Source: Armigeres subalbatus
Taxonomy: Eukaryota; Arthropoda; Insecta; Diptera; Culicidae
Reading direction: 5' to 3'
DNA length: 64,000 nt
Assembly (NCBI RefSeq): GCF_024139115.2
Contig: NC_085140.1
Coordinates: forward strand, 104,110,988 to 104,174,987
The position numbers and the translations under genes were made by a program. Of the stretch, positions 10,884 through 23,800 are shown piece after piece; within the stretch, counting starts at the first letter, position 1; each line of letters starts with the position of its first letter. The notes beneath the pieces were generated by a model that was not told the DNA's origin, did not search any database, and saw only the letters and a program-made list of their open reading frames with translations.

Positions 10884-12240
10884 GTCTGTATGGGCAGTTG
10901 CTCTGTGGTAAGAGCGTTTTGTCTACATATAGAACAAAGAGGCTATGAGTAGAACGAATTTTGCATTTTGATTAAATTCGATACGAATTGCTATTGCTAC
11001 GTTTTTCGTGTAAAAAGTACATAAAAGTACATCTAAATATGTAAAAGGCTGGACCTTTACCTTTACCATCGCAAAAATCATTAATTTCCATTACTTGAAC
11101 ACTATAGTAGAGTATCTTGATATTTTTTTTTTCAAATGTTAAACTTAATTCACCGAGTGGTGATACTGCCTTTCTCGCATTTAGCCAAGACACCAACCTT
11201 ATATGGCGCTTATATAGTTCCATTCCATTTTCTTAATAACTTTTAAACGCAATGGTCGATTATTATCAAATTCAATAGTGATCAACAAGGCTTTGTCCTC
11301 TGTCGAATGCAACTTGTAGCGAGAAAATCGGTTAAGAATTACTATATGAAAAAGTGGCTAATGTTTTTCGGTTTTTGTGTGCACACACACACACATACAC
11401 ACGGACAGACAGACATTTTTTCAGTTCGACGAGCTGAGTCGATTGGTATATAACATCATGGGTCTCCGAGACTTCTATAAAAAGTTCGATTTTGGAGTGA
11501 AATGATAGCCTTTCGGTACAACTTTGTTGTACGAGAAAGGCAAAAATGCTCGGTATATACTACAAGCGCTGACTTTTGCTACTTTTTATTCATACGACCC
11601 ATTGAATGTTTTTCATTTTTTTTACTGTGATCTATTTAACCCCGTTGTCCCCATTAAACTAGTGCCGGAGCGCTCGAATTTTCAAAATATTAAGTTTGAA
11701 ATAATTATTCACGTTATTTCTTGAAAATGGGCAAACAGTGACGCAAAACAGAGCAATGTGCTAATTTTCACACATTTTTAGCAATTTCACCAGAAACTTA
11801 AAACAGGACTAACCTTTTTTTCCGGGAGTAACTTCCACACCGGGTCAAACCGAAAGCCGCAGCTATATTTTCAAACCTCCACCGGGGCACGATGTACAGC
11901 CTTGTTATTAATTGGAATATCGCAAAACTTTGACGATTTTTGCAATAGTTTCACAATTTTTAGGCGTTTTTTGCACTACTAATCAAAAAACGAATCGCAA
12001 ATTCAGCATTCGAAGTGCACAGCTGTCAAAACGACGAAAACAACACAGATAAACGCTCGCATTTTCCCGCGGAGTTGAATCGACAGCTGTGGGTCGCAAT
12101 GGTGTGGATTAGCAGTTGAATGCAATATTGTACACAAGTTTGAAAGTGATCCATAAAAGGGAAATAAATATTTACCGTGGATCCCCGGTAATTTGAAAGT
12201 TTTTAATTTGAGCCCCGTTTGCCTCAACAAAAGATATTTT
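10884..12240. other. asf1 upstream region containing a dispersed repeat
   Basis: No second gene is supported. The stretch holds the dispersed repeat at 11138-11545 and otherwise AT-rich sequence. The asf1 promoter should lie in this interval, possibly as far as the more GC-rich 11820-12100, but no TATA box or initiator can be assigned with confidence. Confidence 0.4.
11138..11545. repeat. Dispersed repeat with (CA)n and GACAGACAGACA tract
   Basis: It runs from 'taaacttaattcaccgagtgg' to 'tttcggtacaactttgttgtacgagaaaggcaaa' and contains a short CA microsatellite (11383-11401) and 'gttcgacgagctgagtcgattggtatataac'. The terminal motif 'gcctttctcgtacaacaaagttgta' recurs in the opposite orientation at about 61699-61765. 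From memory this type of sequence is very common in Aedes; the element class was not established here. Confidence 0.55.
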
Positions 12241-12375
12241 GGTTATTGTACGTTTACTTGCTAGGTGGACACTGTCGTTTAGAGTAGCTGTTCCACCAAG
12301 TGTTCGTTAAAGTAGTCGCTAGAGTATTATCAATTCGGTGCAAAACCGAATTATAGCCGCTAACAAAGTTGGATT

Positions 12376-12547
12376 TTTCTCACAATCCATATCCAGCTTT
12401 CCACGCTCGGTAATGGCGGCTTGTCGCAGTGTAAAAATCAATCGGTCACTGTACTGTTTGACACTAGCTGGAGGAAAGCTCATTGACGTTCCTGGATGAG
12501 GGGAAGGGAAAAAAGGCCTTTTCGCCAGTGAGTTTTCCTCCAGCTAG
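12376..12547. repeat. Left half of a palindromic target split by the gypsy insertion
   Basis: Bases 12385-12475 ('ccagctttccacgctcggtaatggcggc...gtgtaaaaatcaatcggtcactgtactgtttgacac') are reverse-complemented immediately to the right of the gypsy element (28346-28430). Between 12464 and 12547, 'ctagctggaggaaa' is mirrored by 'tttcctccagctag'. Removing the gypsy element restores a compact palindrome. CACTG at 12447-12451 followed by TA has the form of a Tc1/mariner-type end. Confidence 0.65.
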
Positions 12548-12548
12548 T

Positions 12549-14105
12549 TGTTACAAACTCCTTTGACGTCCGTACGCCTGCGGAGTGGACGTCCTTACGT
12601 CCCCCTCACTAGCTCTCTGCTCTTAATTTCTCAGGGTCGGCACGACTCCTGCTTGGGGGAACACACGACACATTAATCTGGCTGAAGCGGACTGGACAAG
12701 AAAGTCAACGGACTGGCATGCTACCTAGGGCTGAGTGGTTAATTTAAAAGATTTTTTATACATTTTACATTGTTTATTGTGGGTTCATTTTGGTAGGGTT
12801 AGTTTTGGGGAGGGTTAACATTCGGTGCGGCCGTTTGCTTACGTTGGGTACCTGATGGTTGGGTCATGCGACTTAGAAGATGCTCTGTTGACATACCTTG
12901 TGTGGCGTTACACGGGTTCATACGCCCGGAACGGAGGAATGGGTTCGACGGGTTGGCTGGCCCGGAACGAGGGGCAGGATGGTGCCGACGGCGAACACGT
13001 GACGTCGCTTGGGTGGTCGCCGGAAGCGTTCGTATAGGTGGCTGTCTCGGAACGAAAGGCAGGATGCAGGCGACGGCGAAGACGTGGCGTCGCCTAGTAG
13101 GTCGCCGGAGGCGTCCGATGGGTTCGTAGGCCCGATACGTGGCTGGTTCTTTCGACGGGTTCGTTGGCCCGTTCCTCGAAGTGGGGATTGGTGTTGGACT
13201 CGAAGACCTTTGTTGGCTTGGTTGGCGTCTGACGGGTTCGTAGGCCCGTTCCCCGAAGGGGAGGTTGGACTCGAAGATGTTTTGGTGGCTTGCCTGGCGT
13301 CCGACGGGTTCGCTGGCCCGTTTCCCGGAGCGGAGGTTGGACTCGCAGACTTAGTATTGGCTGGGTTGTGGTCCGACGGTTCGCAAGCCCGGTTCCCGGA
13401 ATGGAGGTTGGATGTGACGACTTACACGTGGCTTGGAGGCGTCCGACGGGTTTGCAGGCCCGTTCCCCGAAGGGGGGTTTGGACTCGAAGACTTTTGGTG
13501 GCTGGCTTGGCGTCCGACGGGTTCGCTGGCCCGTTTCCCGGTTCGGAGGTTGGACTCGCAGACGTTGTATTGGCTTGGTTGTGGTCCGACGGGTTCGCAA
13601 GCCCGGTTCCCGGAATGGAGGTTGGATGTGACGACTTACACGTGGCTTGGAGGCGTCCGACGGGTTTACAGGCCCGTTCTCCGAAGGGAGGTTGGACTCG
13701 AAGACTTTTGGTGGCTGGCTTGGCGTCCGACGGGTTCGCTGGCCCGTTTCCCGGAGCGGAGGTTGGACTCGCAGACGTTGAATTGGCTTCGTTGTGGTCC
13801 GACGGGTTGGCAAACACGTTTCACCACTGCGCGGCGGTTGGATACGGAGACTCCTCGGTTTTCAACTGGCTGCTTCAACGGTCTGCGACTGACTCCACGA
13901 TTCCCCCTTTTTTTGTCTTTCTTCGCTGCCCCTTTCGTTCAGTTTCCGGGTTGTCGCTTTTTCGCTCCAAAAAGGTGGGTTGCCCGATTTAATTTCGCCG
14001 GTTGTGGAAAATGTCCAGGGTGTGTTAGTTGGTTTTGGATGGGATGGTTTTTTTTTGTTTGGATGGAATTAGTAGTTGACTATATTGTTACCTCATGCGG
14101 TAACA
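12549..14105 (-). repeat. 3' LTR of the first gypsy element
   Basis: 1557 bp, TG...CA, matching 26788-28345 at about 99%. It contains a GC-rich tandem array at roughly 13120-13830 with a unit of about 71 bp ('gaggttggactcg...gacgggttcg..ggcccg'). Three unit types (actcgaagac, actcgcagac, atgtgacgac) recur in order, giving a higher-order period of about 213 bp. Several long overlapping open frames here are by-products of the array. Confidence 0.93.
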
Positions 14106-14117
14106 ATTGCCCCTCTG
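14106..14117 (-). promoter_or_regulatory. Polypurine tract of the first gypsy element
   Basis: On the minus strand CAGAGGGGCAAT lies immediately upstream of the 3' LTR (TGTTACC), the expected position for plus-strand DNA priming. Confidence 0.65.
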
Positions 14118-15144
14118 AGACAGGAAAAATTAAGCTTTACTTAATTTTTCTGCGTTCGATTAATGGGATATTTTGATTGGCTATAGGAAACCATTCTTAA
14201 CAGCGGCAATGTTGGGACTATCCGAATAGGGCGACGGTTTGGAACTATAATATTTAAGTGCTCGTGCCAATTTGCATTCACTTTCTTTGAACAATGTACT
14301 CCTCTGAAATGGCTTAAATGTGCACCCTTTCTGGTGGGTCTATAATTGTGTTAACTTACTTATCTATTTTTCGCTATTTGCTTTTAAGGAACTTATTTGA
14401 ACTCCCTTATAGAGAAGCTACTTCTTGCTTCTTTCTTTCTATTTTTCTATTATTCTACCTACTCTCAAACATCCATCTCATTCATCAACACTCATTGGGC
14501 CCTAACTCATTCATTCTTTCGAATACTCTCAAAACTAATATATGATATTGTAATATATGATGATTCACTCTAGTTTGCTATTTCTATACTGCCTATCAGC
14601 ACACTTAAAATAAATCGCCGAATTCGGTAAAATTTTACCGAAATCTCAACAGCAGAACTGTTCGGTAAATAATTTAACTGATTTTCCGTTATTTTGCCAC
14701 TTGAGCAATTTAAAATTTACAAAAAATCTGTGAGAGAAATCACCGAACAGTTCTGCTGTTGAGATTTCGGTAAAATTTACCGAATACGGTGAAATGAGTT
14801 AAGTGTGAGTACTCTCCGTAAGACGCCTACCGTCTTATCAGAAATTCATCTTGGCATCCGTAAGACGTCTACCATCTTAGACGGATATCACCGAGGCATC
14901 TCTTGCCTCGAATGTTACGTTTCTCCACATTTGTTTTATTTCAACAACCCATAATAGGTATATTTTACCCACTGCCGTGGGAAAATTCGGTAGTACTCAT
15001 CCCCGTTACTGAAATAAATCTGGCTGGAAAACGGCGAATTTGTATTCGTGAACGCGCCCTTTTCGTGCGGTTTGCTGCTGACTTCGCAGCCATCTCCATT
15101 CCGCGATTTGACAGTTCGCGAATGAAAGAAATTGATTTGAAATC
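14118..15144. other. 3' internal region of gypsy 1 with MITE; no gene
   Basis: Between the polypurine tract and the LINE there is no supportable coding frame. The interval holds a MITE at 14600-14807 and a small repeat 'ccgtaagacg(c/t)ctacc(g/a)tctta' occurring twice (14816 and 14859). It may represent a degraded env or untranslated region. Confidence 0.5.
14600..14807. mobile_element. 208-bp MITE (CACACTTA...TAAGTGTG)
   Basis: CACACTTA at the left is mirrored by TAAGTGTG at the right, with long inner arms 'ggtaaaattttaccgaaatctcaacagc' against 'gctgttgagatttcggtaaaatttacc' and 'agaactgttcggt' against 'accgaacagttct'. The ends match those of 5049-5289 and 57766. The target duplication is not clear (AG on both sides). 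Confidence 0.7.
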
Positions 15145-15156
15145 AAAACAAAGTGA

Positions 15157-15190
15157 CATTCTCCCTCCAAATTTGGTGCAAGACGGACGT
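15157..15190 (+). promoter_or_regulatory. Internal RNA polymerase II promoter of the LINE (initiator + DPE)
   Basis: The element begins CATTCTCC. If the A at 15158 is +1, GGACGT at 15185-15190 occupies +28 to +33, the exact place and consensus of the downstream promoter element used by TATA-less insect LINEs such as jockey and I. Confidence 0.6.
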
Positions 15191-15540
15191 TGGAAAATAT
15201 TCTCAAGTGTCGAATTTCGCGGCGTTTTCAATACGATTGTTAATAAACCACAACTTTTGACTATTGTCGGCGTTGTGGTGGTGATTTCTCTGCATACGGT
15301 GTATTGTGAAGATAGAGGTGGTTTGTGAACAAGTTTTCGCTATTCCATAGATCTTTGCTTTGTTTATCAAGTGCTGATAGGAGTGTTTTCGTGAGTCAAC
15401 GAGTGATCAAATGATCCTCGTTTGATGAACGACAGTGAAGATGAGAGCGGGGATTTGTTAGTCCCCTTGAAGATGACGAGACAATAACAGACTACGATTC
15501 AGCTACAGAAGGAAAAACGGAAGGTAACTTACGCAGGAAA

Positions 15541-16780
15541 ATGGATACTAACGGTAACGTAGTATGCAAAAAACAGAAAATGGACACCGGAACGAACAAA
15601 AATGAAAAAAAGGTCAAAGACAAAAATAAGGACAAGAGCAAGAACAAAACAGATGGCAACGATGGTCTCAGGGACGGTTGGCATAAAAACAAAATTTTCA
15701 AAACGTTCATTCTTGAACCGAATGAACAGAACTCCGAACCAATTCATATTATGGAAATAGCAAGACTCCTACGCAATATCAAAGTAACATACAAAGATCT
15801 CGTAAAAGCCGGTAGAAACAGATTCAAAATCATTTTTGAAAATCCCAGACACGCAGAACCATTAATTAATTCAAGGGTGCTTATCGAGGACTTCAAATAT
15901 AAAATTTTGTGCCAACTATGTACAAAGAGACCATTGGTGTCATCAGGAATGTACCGCCGTCTATATCTGAATCGGAAATTTTGAATAACCTGGAATCCAA
16001 CAGAATTAAAATAACGAAAATCGAGAGAATCAAGAAACTAAACAAAAAGACTTGGTTCCGACATATGCAATCAAGATTTATGCCGAAGGGAAAAGCTTCC
16101 CGTCAGGTAAGAATCTTTGATCTGCCATATGAGGTGGATTGTTACGTATTTCCCATGAAGTGCTGTGTAAGATATGTCAGATACGGGCACTCCACAAAAG
16201 CATGCAAGTCCCCAAAAGTAAGATGCATTAATTGTTCTTGTGAAGGTCATGAAGGAAAAGATTGCACGTCACTTAGCATTTGCTGTTGGCATTGCAAAGC
16301 AGGACATAAAGCTTTTGACCCAGAGTGCAGGGAAATGGTAGACAGGATAACATAAGAAAATCTATGGCATACAATAAATTAACATTTGCAGAAGCCGCCA
16401 GATCATATCCATTACCCTCTCAAATTCAATACAGGCTCCAGGATAACTCTCAGTTCCCGATTCTCACCCAACCAGAAATCCAAACAGAAACTCCCATAAT
16501 CAATGAAAAACTAAGACATAATCCCAATAAACCAATCACCCAACAGCAACCAACTAATAATCCGATTCAAAATAGTCAATCTAAAACATACAGTAATATT
16601 ACAACATCTGAATATATTACCAAAACTGAACTAGAACAGATTGTTAACCAACTCAAAGTAAAAATAGTAAAACAATTGACTGTCCCAAAACTGATCATTG
16701 AAATCAAAGAAATTCAAGAAACAATTGTGAACAACATCTCAACAAACAATGAAGAAAATAGTAAATCAAATAATCGATAA
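15541..16780 (+). pseudogene. ORF1 of the I-like LINE (nucleocapsid-like)
   Basis: RNA-binding ORF1 protein split over three frames (15541-15984, 15909-16355, 16325-16780). The N-terminus is Lys/Asp/Asn-rich. The middle holds an RRM-like stretch (VRIFDLPYEVDCYVFPMKC) and three successive Cys/His knuckles beginning at CCVRYVRYGHSTKAC, then CINCSCEGHEGKDC, then CCWHCKAGHKAFDPEC, a pattern usual in I/Loner-type ORF1. The tail is Gln/Asn-rich. Two frameshifts prevent a full product. Confidence 0.85.
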
Positions 16781-16868
16781 CTACGCATCAATATAAATAA
16801 GTGACTAAATTAACTGGTTAACCCGGAAATTTTGCGATTACCCGAACCACCGGATAATAAGACACAAG

Positions 16869-19800
16869 ATGTCTAAATTCAGGAATTTGAACATTCTACA
16901 AAATAATATAAACAGTATTCGTCCAAATTCAAATCGGTCTTTGCTTACACATTTCTTAAAATTACACAAAATCGACATAGCTTTTTTATCAGAGATTTGG
17001 CTCAAACCAAAAAAAGATTTTAACTTTCTAAGATACAGGTTTCCGAAAAAAAAACGTGACAAAGGTTTTAGTGAAGTTGTTTTCCTTAGTAAGAATGAAA
17101 TATACTTCAAACTCCTAAAAATGCCAAAAATCCATCCAATAGAAGCAATAGCTATTCAAACAATTAATACATCTGAACCTTATTTGTTTATTTCAATATA
17201 CATTCCCCCAAGTCCAATTAATAACAATCAAATTAAAAATCCCCTCAAACTTCTGTTAGATTTCATCGATAAAGTTAATTTAGGTACAGTTTTAGCAGGA
17301 GATTTCAATGCACATCATCCATTATGGAATAATGCATCTAAAATCTGTCCAAGAGGAGAACTAATAGTTGATATGATTGAGAATAGAGATCTTATTTCCA
17401 TTAATGATGGCTCCCCGACCATGATAAAACCCCCTAATACGACTCCATCAGCGATTGATCTAACATTTGTTTCATCTGGCATAGCTCCTCAAACTAATTT
17501 GGGCGGTGTTAGATGAGGAAATTTGTGGTGATCATAAGATCATAAATTTCCAAATAATAAATGCAGCAAAACAACATCTCTGTAACAAAGAATTAGTTAA
17601 CAACAAAAACCAATAGAAAATTTAAATAAAATTGATCCTTGTACAATAAATACTCCAGAAGAACTAATTAATATATTTAACCACAACATAACAAATGCGA
17701 AATATAAACCTAACCAAAAATTTCAACCAAAAATATGGTGGACTCTTGAAATTCAAGAACTATACGACGAAAAAAATAGGAAATTAGCAACATACTGTAA
17801 TAGTCTAACCTTAGAACATTTCTTAGATTTCAAAAAGTCAAGAACTATTCTTAAGGCTAAAATCAGAAAAGAAAAAAGGAAATGTTTTCATCAATTAACT
17901 GATACTTTGACTCCTGAATTAAATATTAAACAACTATGGTCAACAGTTAAACTGATCAGCGGTGGTTTTAATAAAAAGCAAAATGTAATATTATTGAATG
18001 ATGTAAATTTATCGACTCAATTTATGAATAATAATTTCCCTAACATAACCAACGAAGTTCAATTTTCTATTTTACCCACTGTAAATAAATTATCAATTAG
18101 TTATAATGATATAACTAATGTTATCAAGTCTAAGAAAAAAAGTTCGTCCCCAGGTTTAGATAATGTGTCTTACTGTATATTAAAACAACTCAGTCCCGAA
18201 TTATTGAAAAAAATAGAATTGATCTGTAACATAGTTATTTCCACTACAAATATACCCGATGACTGGTTGAATATTAAATGAGTTCCAACTTTAAAACCCA
18301 GTAAGCCAGAAAATCTTTCCGAATCTTACAGACCAATTTGTTTGATATCTACTTTTCCTTAAACTTTTAATGTTAAAGTAAAAATAATTTTAACTAAATT
18401 TGCCATTGGTAATAACATTATTCCTAAGTATTCTTTTGGATTTCGAGAAAAAACTTCAGCTGTAAATTGTGTAAATACTTTGACTTCATTGATTAATACT
18501 GCCAAAAACAATAGAAAGGTTATTTTAGTTACCTTTCTAGATTTAACAAAGGCCTTTGATAATGTAAATATTACTAAACTTTTAGAAATACTCATAGATT
18601 TCAATTATCCATCTGAATTAATTAACTGGCTGTACATGTATTTAAAGCAAAGAACTATTATCTTAACACTTAATGATGGAACCAGTATTCGTAGGCAGAC
18701 AAATAAAGGACTTCCGCAAGGATGTCCTTTATCTCCCATTCTATTCAATATTTACACCTCCAAACTCCACTCAACTGAAATAGAAAGCATCTTAATTCAA
18801 TTTGCCGATGACTTTGCCTTAGTATCAGAAGGAAACGATATAACGGAAGCTGAAAATAAAATGAACTCATCTTTAAACATAATAAACTCCGAGCTTGTAA
18901 CTTTAGAAATGCAAATAAACCCTAATAAATCAGGAACAGTCTGTTTTACGAATAACATTCCTGATAATTTAAATGTACATATTAACAATAATCAAATAGA
19001 ATTGAAACCAGTCCATCAATACCTCGGAATTTGGTTAGATCACCGGCTTAATTTCAAAACCCACATAACAGAAACCACAATCAAGGCAAAGAAAAATTAA
19101 TATCATTAAAATGCTCAGTAGAAAAAAAGGTGGCTGTCATCCGGAAACCTTACAAAAATCAACAACTCAATAATTAGATCCGTTTTAGATTATGGTATTT
19201 CAGTTTATTCCTCGGCTTCAAAAACAGATTTCAATAGATTAGAAAAGTTCAAAATTTGTCCATCAGAACAAGCCTTAGATATTTACAATCAACACCGATA
19301 CATGTTATATATGCAGAGGCAGGTGAATTACCCTTAAAATACAGAGCACAATATTTAACTTTTAAAGAAATTCTCAAAACATTGTATTACAGTAATAGTC
19401 CAATTTTAGATAAACTTTCTGAACTCATTAACTCCAATGAGCTACCCAAATTTACATCTTATTTAGAAAAAAAATAGCCTCGCTTAATAATTTTCACATT
19501 CTTCAATTAAAATTCCAAATAATAATACGGTGCAAATTAATGATATTGACAAACTCATCATACATTCTACCATAAAAATCTGAACAAACACAATACTCCT
19601 ATTGCAATGCAGAAATTTCTAACTCAAAAGATTATTGAAGAAAATTATTTTACACATTTTAAGATTTTTACAGATGGATCAAAGACCAGCCAGGGTGTAG
19701 GGTGTGGTTTCTATGACGAAGAGAACAAAAAGTCTTTTAGTTTCAAACTTAGTTATCACTTCTCAATAATGAACGCAGAATTAGTCGCAATAATTGAAGC

Positions 19801-20480
19801 CATAGAATATGCAATTTGCACAAATCATACAAAAATAGTAATTTTAACCGATTCTCAAAGTAGTTGCAGAGCATTATTAAACACTAACAAAGACAATTAT
19901 TTAATCAATAAACTCATTACATTAATTAGTTACAATCATTTTGATGAAATAATCATACAGTGGATTCAGGACATATCAATTTAACAGGTAATGACAGAGC
20001 CGACACAGAGGCAAAATTAGGCATACAAAGAATACAACAGGAAAATTACGCACTTACTATGGGTGACTGTTTATTGAATTTCAAACAAGAACTTGTTACA
20101 GAATGGAACAATGAGTACAAATCCTATCCCAAGAAAAAGGAATGAAACACTATGAAATAATGAATAAAATAGAACTAAAACCATGGTATTACAATATTAG
20201 GTTATCAACAACAGAGACAATTATTATCAATAGAATCAGAACATTTCATACAGCGACAAAAAGACAGACTAGTAAAATGGAATTTAATTAACTCAGACCT
20301 TTGTTCAACCTGTAACACACCAGAAACTCTTCACCATATTCTATATGACTGTGCTAAACTATCGACGATTAGAAACAAATTCCCCGTGCTCCACAATAAA
20401 ATAGACCTAAATATCATTTTGAAGAAAAAAAATATTGATGAATACCTCCAAATATCAGAGTTTATCAACCAGGCAAAGAT
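16869..20480 (+). pseudogene. ORF2 of the I-like LINE (endonuclease, reverse transcriptase, RNase H)
   Basis: It starts MSKFRNLNILQNNINSI, with APE endonuclease residues in DIAFLSEIWL and AGDFNAHHPLWNN (16869-17516). RT is in pieces: KSSSPGLDNVSYCIL (about 18140), TFLDLTKAFDNV, GLPQGCPLSPILFNIY and the catalytic FADDFALV (about 18800-18830). RNase H is at 19607-19984 with FTDGSKTSQGVG, NAELVAIIEA and LTDSQSSCRAL. A C-terminal CSTCNTPETLHHILYDC cluster near 20310 closes the protein. At least six frame breaks are present. Confidence 0.88.
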
Positions 20481-20835
20481 TAATGTTTGAATTTTTTAAC
20501 TTTCACTTGTGAATATAACCATTGATTTCTGTCTGAACATGCTCCGTTGTAGTTTGTTTTCCTTCATATGCTTTGAGAATAGTCAAATAGTCTAACATTC
20601 GCGTAACCGTCATTTTAAATAAAATGGTCATTTAATTCAATCTAATTTGACACTTGGCAAATATGGACCAACAGGTCTGTGCCATCAAAAGGAGAAAAAA
20701 AAAAAAAAAAAAAAAAAAAAACAAAGTGATTGTCGTACGAGAAGGAACGATATGCACGAGACCCATTAATAGATTCCATCCGTCCTTTCTATAAGTCTCG
20801 GATTGCTTACCTGCTGCGTGGCTATTGTGGAACAG

Positions 20836-23800
20836 TTATCCCGGTTTTAGGTGAGCCGCTGGCCAGACACCGAGTGATTTGCCATCGAGATCCTCAATTT
20901 CATAGGAGGAAGAGCCCTTCTTCCGTGTCACTCGGGCCGGTAAAAACAGAGCACCATATTTCGCATTGTAGTTGTCAATGGCACTAGACAATTTCATGTT
21001 CCGACGGAACACCAATTGTCCTACTTGAAACTCTTTGCCAAATCTTTGATGTCGCAAATTGTACCGCTTCTCACATTCGTGGTGGGCTTTGGCCAAATTT
21101 GTCTTCACCAGATCGCAAATTTTAGCACAAAGTTCGCTCTGCTGCTTCAATTTTTCTTCAGGATTGACCACAGCTCCCGAATCCCCGAGGCGATGATCGG
21201 ACCCTTGAGCCAGCATTTCATACCCGTGTGTAGTGAAGAAGGAGTCAACTCAGTAGCCGAGTGAAGCGAAGTATTGAGAACTGTCTCAATTTCAGACAAC
21301 CTACAATCCCACAACTTTTGATCGTCGCGCACATAGGTGCGAATAGCGGCGTTAATGGTGCGGTGAACCCGTTCTACGGGATTTGCCTGAGAATTGTATT
21401 TTGAATTTAACCAGTGTCTCACATCGAATCGTACTAGAAGACTTCGGAACTCTTTCGAAAGGAAACAGGACGCATTGTCCGTAATTATGACCTCTGGGAC
21501 AGAGTTTCGGAAGAACCATTGATCCCTTAGGGCGGTGCACAAGGCAACGCTATCGATTCTTCGAAACGGAATGAGCATTACCCATTTACTAAAAATATCA
21601 ATCACGGAGAATATATATTGATTTTGTTTCTTACTTCTAGGAAGTGGGCCTATAAAATCAAGTGCTATGATTTGCCACGGATGGGTAGTGACTCGCTGCT
21701 CTCCTAACGGGGGAGCTAACGCAACATTTGCAGCCTTAGTTTCTTTGCAAACCCCACATTTGTTAATGTGGTTCCGGACTGCTATTGCCATTCGCGGCCA
21801 GAAATAACGTTGTCGTATGCGAGCTAACGTTCTATCAGTCCCTACATGCATCGATCCCTCATGGTTTTCATGGAGAATATCGGAACGTTCATGGGGCGCG
21901 GGTACCTCTTTCCAGTCGAACCGCTGGTCGTGTACCGTGCCAGGGTTTGATAGAAACTTGAACAACTTCCCCTCCCTTATCTGATAATCCACGTACTTTT
22001 CCGGATTTTCAACTATTTCGTCCAGTAGTTCATACCACTGGAGGTCTCTGTTAATCGACTCTTCCATGTGTGCGGTCTGTGGGGGATCCTCATTGATTTC
22101 CACAGCCAGAGCGTACTCCGAGAGGGGCACACTGCGTGAAAGGGCATCGGCGACGGTGTTTTCTTTTCCTCGTCTATGTATCACCGTCATATTGTGGTAT
22201 TGCAATTCCAAGCACCACCGGCTGCACCGGGAAGCTGTTTTCCATTTAGCCGTCATTATGTGGGTCAAAGCCGCAGAATCGGTTACTAGGGTGAAATGCG
22301 ACCCCTCAACGTAACCGCGAAAGGCCTCAATAGACAAGAGTGCAGCTAAGGCTTCCTTCTCACACGCATGGTAGTTCCTTTGAGGGGTACTCATCTTGTG
22401 TGAGAAGTAAGCTATAACTCTCTCTTGTCCATTTTGTACCTGTGTTAAAACACCTGCCACTGCCACATCACTGGCGTCCGTTTGAATCGTAAACTCCAAG
22501 TTGAAGTCAGGGGATGCTAGTATCGGTGCGGAGATTAATTTCTCCTTAATGGTGCAAAAGGCCTCTTCCGCAGGCTCAGTCCAAGTCAGGATTTTTGACT
22601 TGGTTTTCAATAGATCGGAGAGAGCAGATGTGACGCCACTGAAATCGTCGATAAATCGGCGATAGTAGTTGGCCATTCCTAGGAAACGGCGCAGCTTGGT
22701 TATAGTAGATGGTTTTTCATACTCTACTATAGCCCGCACTTTATCTGGGTTAGCACGGAGGCCTTCCGTCGACAGCAAGTAACCTAGGAATGGCAACTCT
22801 ATAACACCGAATTTTGATTTCTCTAAGTTTATAGAGATTCGCTTGGGACAGACGCCGAGCGACTTCCCCGAGTAGTCGAATATGTTCCTCGAACGTCTCC
22901 GTCACGATGACAATATCGTCAAGGTAGACGAAGACGTTCGGTTCCAATTCTCCATGCCCCAGCACTCGATCCATTAATCTGGCCAAGGATGCAGGGCTGT
23001 TCACCAGGCCGAAGGGGAGCCTGGTGAATTGAAACATGCCTTTGCCTTGCACGCTGAATGCAGTGTAGCGCCTGGAGCTTTTCTCTAACGGGATCTGAAG
23101 GAATGCCTCGGATAGATCGATGGTACTCAGAAATTGAGCCCTGGGTAATTGTCCCAAAATTCTGCCTGGGTGTGGTAGGGGGTATGCATCTCGAATTGTA
23201 CGCGCGTTGATTTTTCTTGCGTCTAAGCAGAGGCGGATCTTCCCAGATGGTTTGATAACTGGGACTATATTCGACGACCAATCCGAGTGTGCCCGTTCGA
23301 TTATGCCGATACGTAACATACGTTCTAGCTCTGATGCAACTCGTTGTTGCACCTTTGGAGAAAGTGAATATGGATATTGTCGTACGGGAGGTTTACCCCT
23401 CCACTCGTCTGAAATTTCGATACGGTGCTCTGCTAGAGGAGTAATTGAAAGTTCATCTGGGTCGGCTACTTTGAATAAGTGTTTAACTTTGTCAAGCCTA
23501 CGCCTTTCTTCGGTGGTCAGTGAGGTCATTGTGGGACTTCCAGATCCAACGTCTTCTGCCGTGACTGAGGCACAGTTTTGAATGGAAGGCCAAATACGGA
23601 ATTTGCGCCAGAAATCCATTCCCAGAAGGCATCCCACTGATAGCTGTCGCACCACAATTGTGGGAAGGATTTTGATACGGTCTTGAAAATTGAAGGGGAT
23701 ATACAATTGACCCAGAACTTGGAGTTCAGAGCCATTTGCCGAATTCACCCTGATAGGTCGATTAAGGGGTCTAATTTTAGCCCCTTTTAATTGTTGGTAT

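Larger units (their letters stand above)
15157..20717 (+). mobile_element. I-like non-LTR retrotransposon (LINE) nested in gypsy 1
   Basis: AAAACAAAGTGA at 15145-15156 is repeated at 20718-20729 right after an A-tract, giving a clean 12-bp target duplication and fixing the ends. Two coding regions follow: ORF1 with zinc knuckles, ORF2 with APE endonuclease, RT and RNase H. RNase H plus ORF1 knuckles point to the I superfamily (I, Loner or Outcast-like); Jockey lacks RNase H. The element is strongly AT-rich and its frames are broken in several places, so it is inactive. It is full length, not 5'-truncated. Confidence 0.9.

Noticed and set aside
12003..12230. 75-codon minus-strand frame with a hydrophobic C-terminal end
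   Set aside because: No motif or signal peptide at its start; it lies in the probable asf1 upstream region and is no longer than chance.
13009..13992. Long open frames on both strands in the LTRs (for example 327 codons here and 298 codons at 27158-28054)
   Set aside because: They come from the stop-poor GC-rich 71-bp array and are not conserved in frame between the two LTRs.
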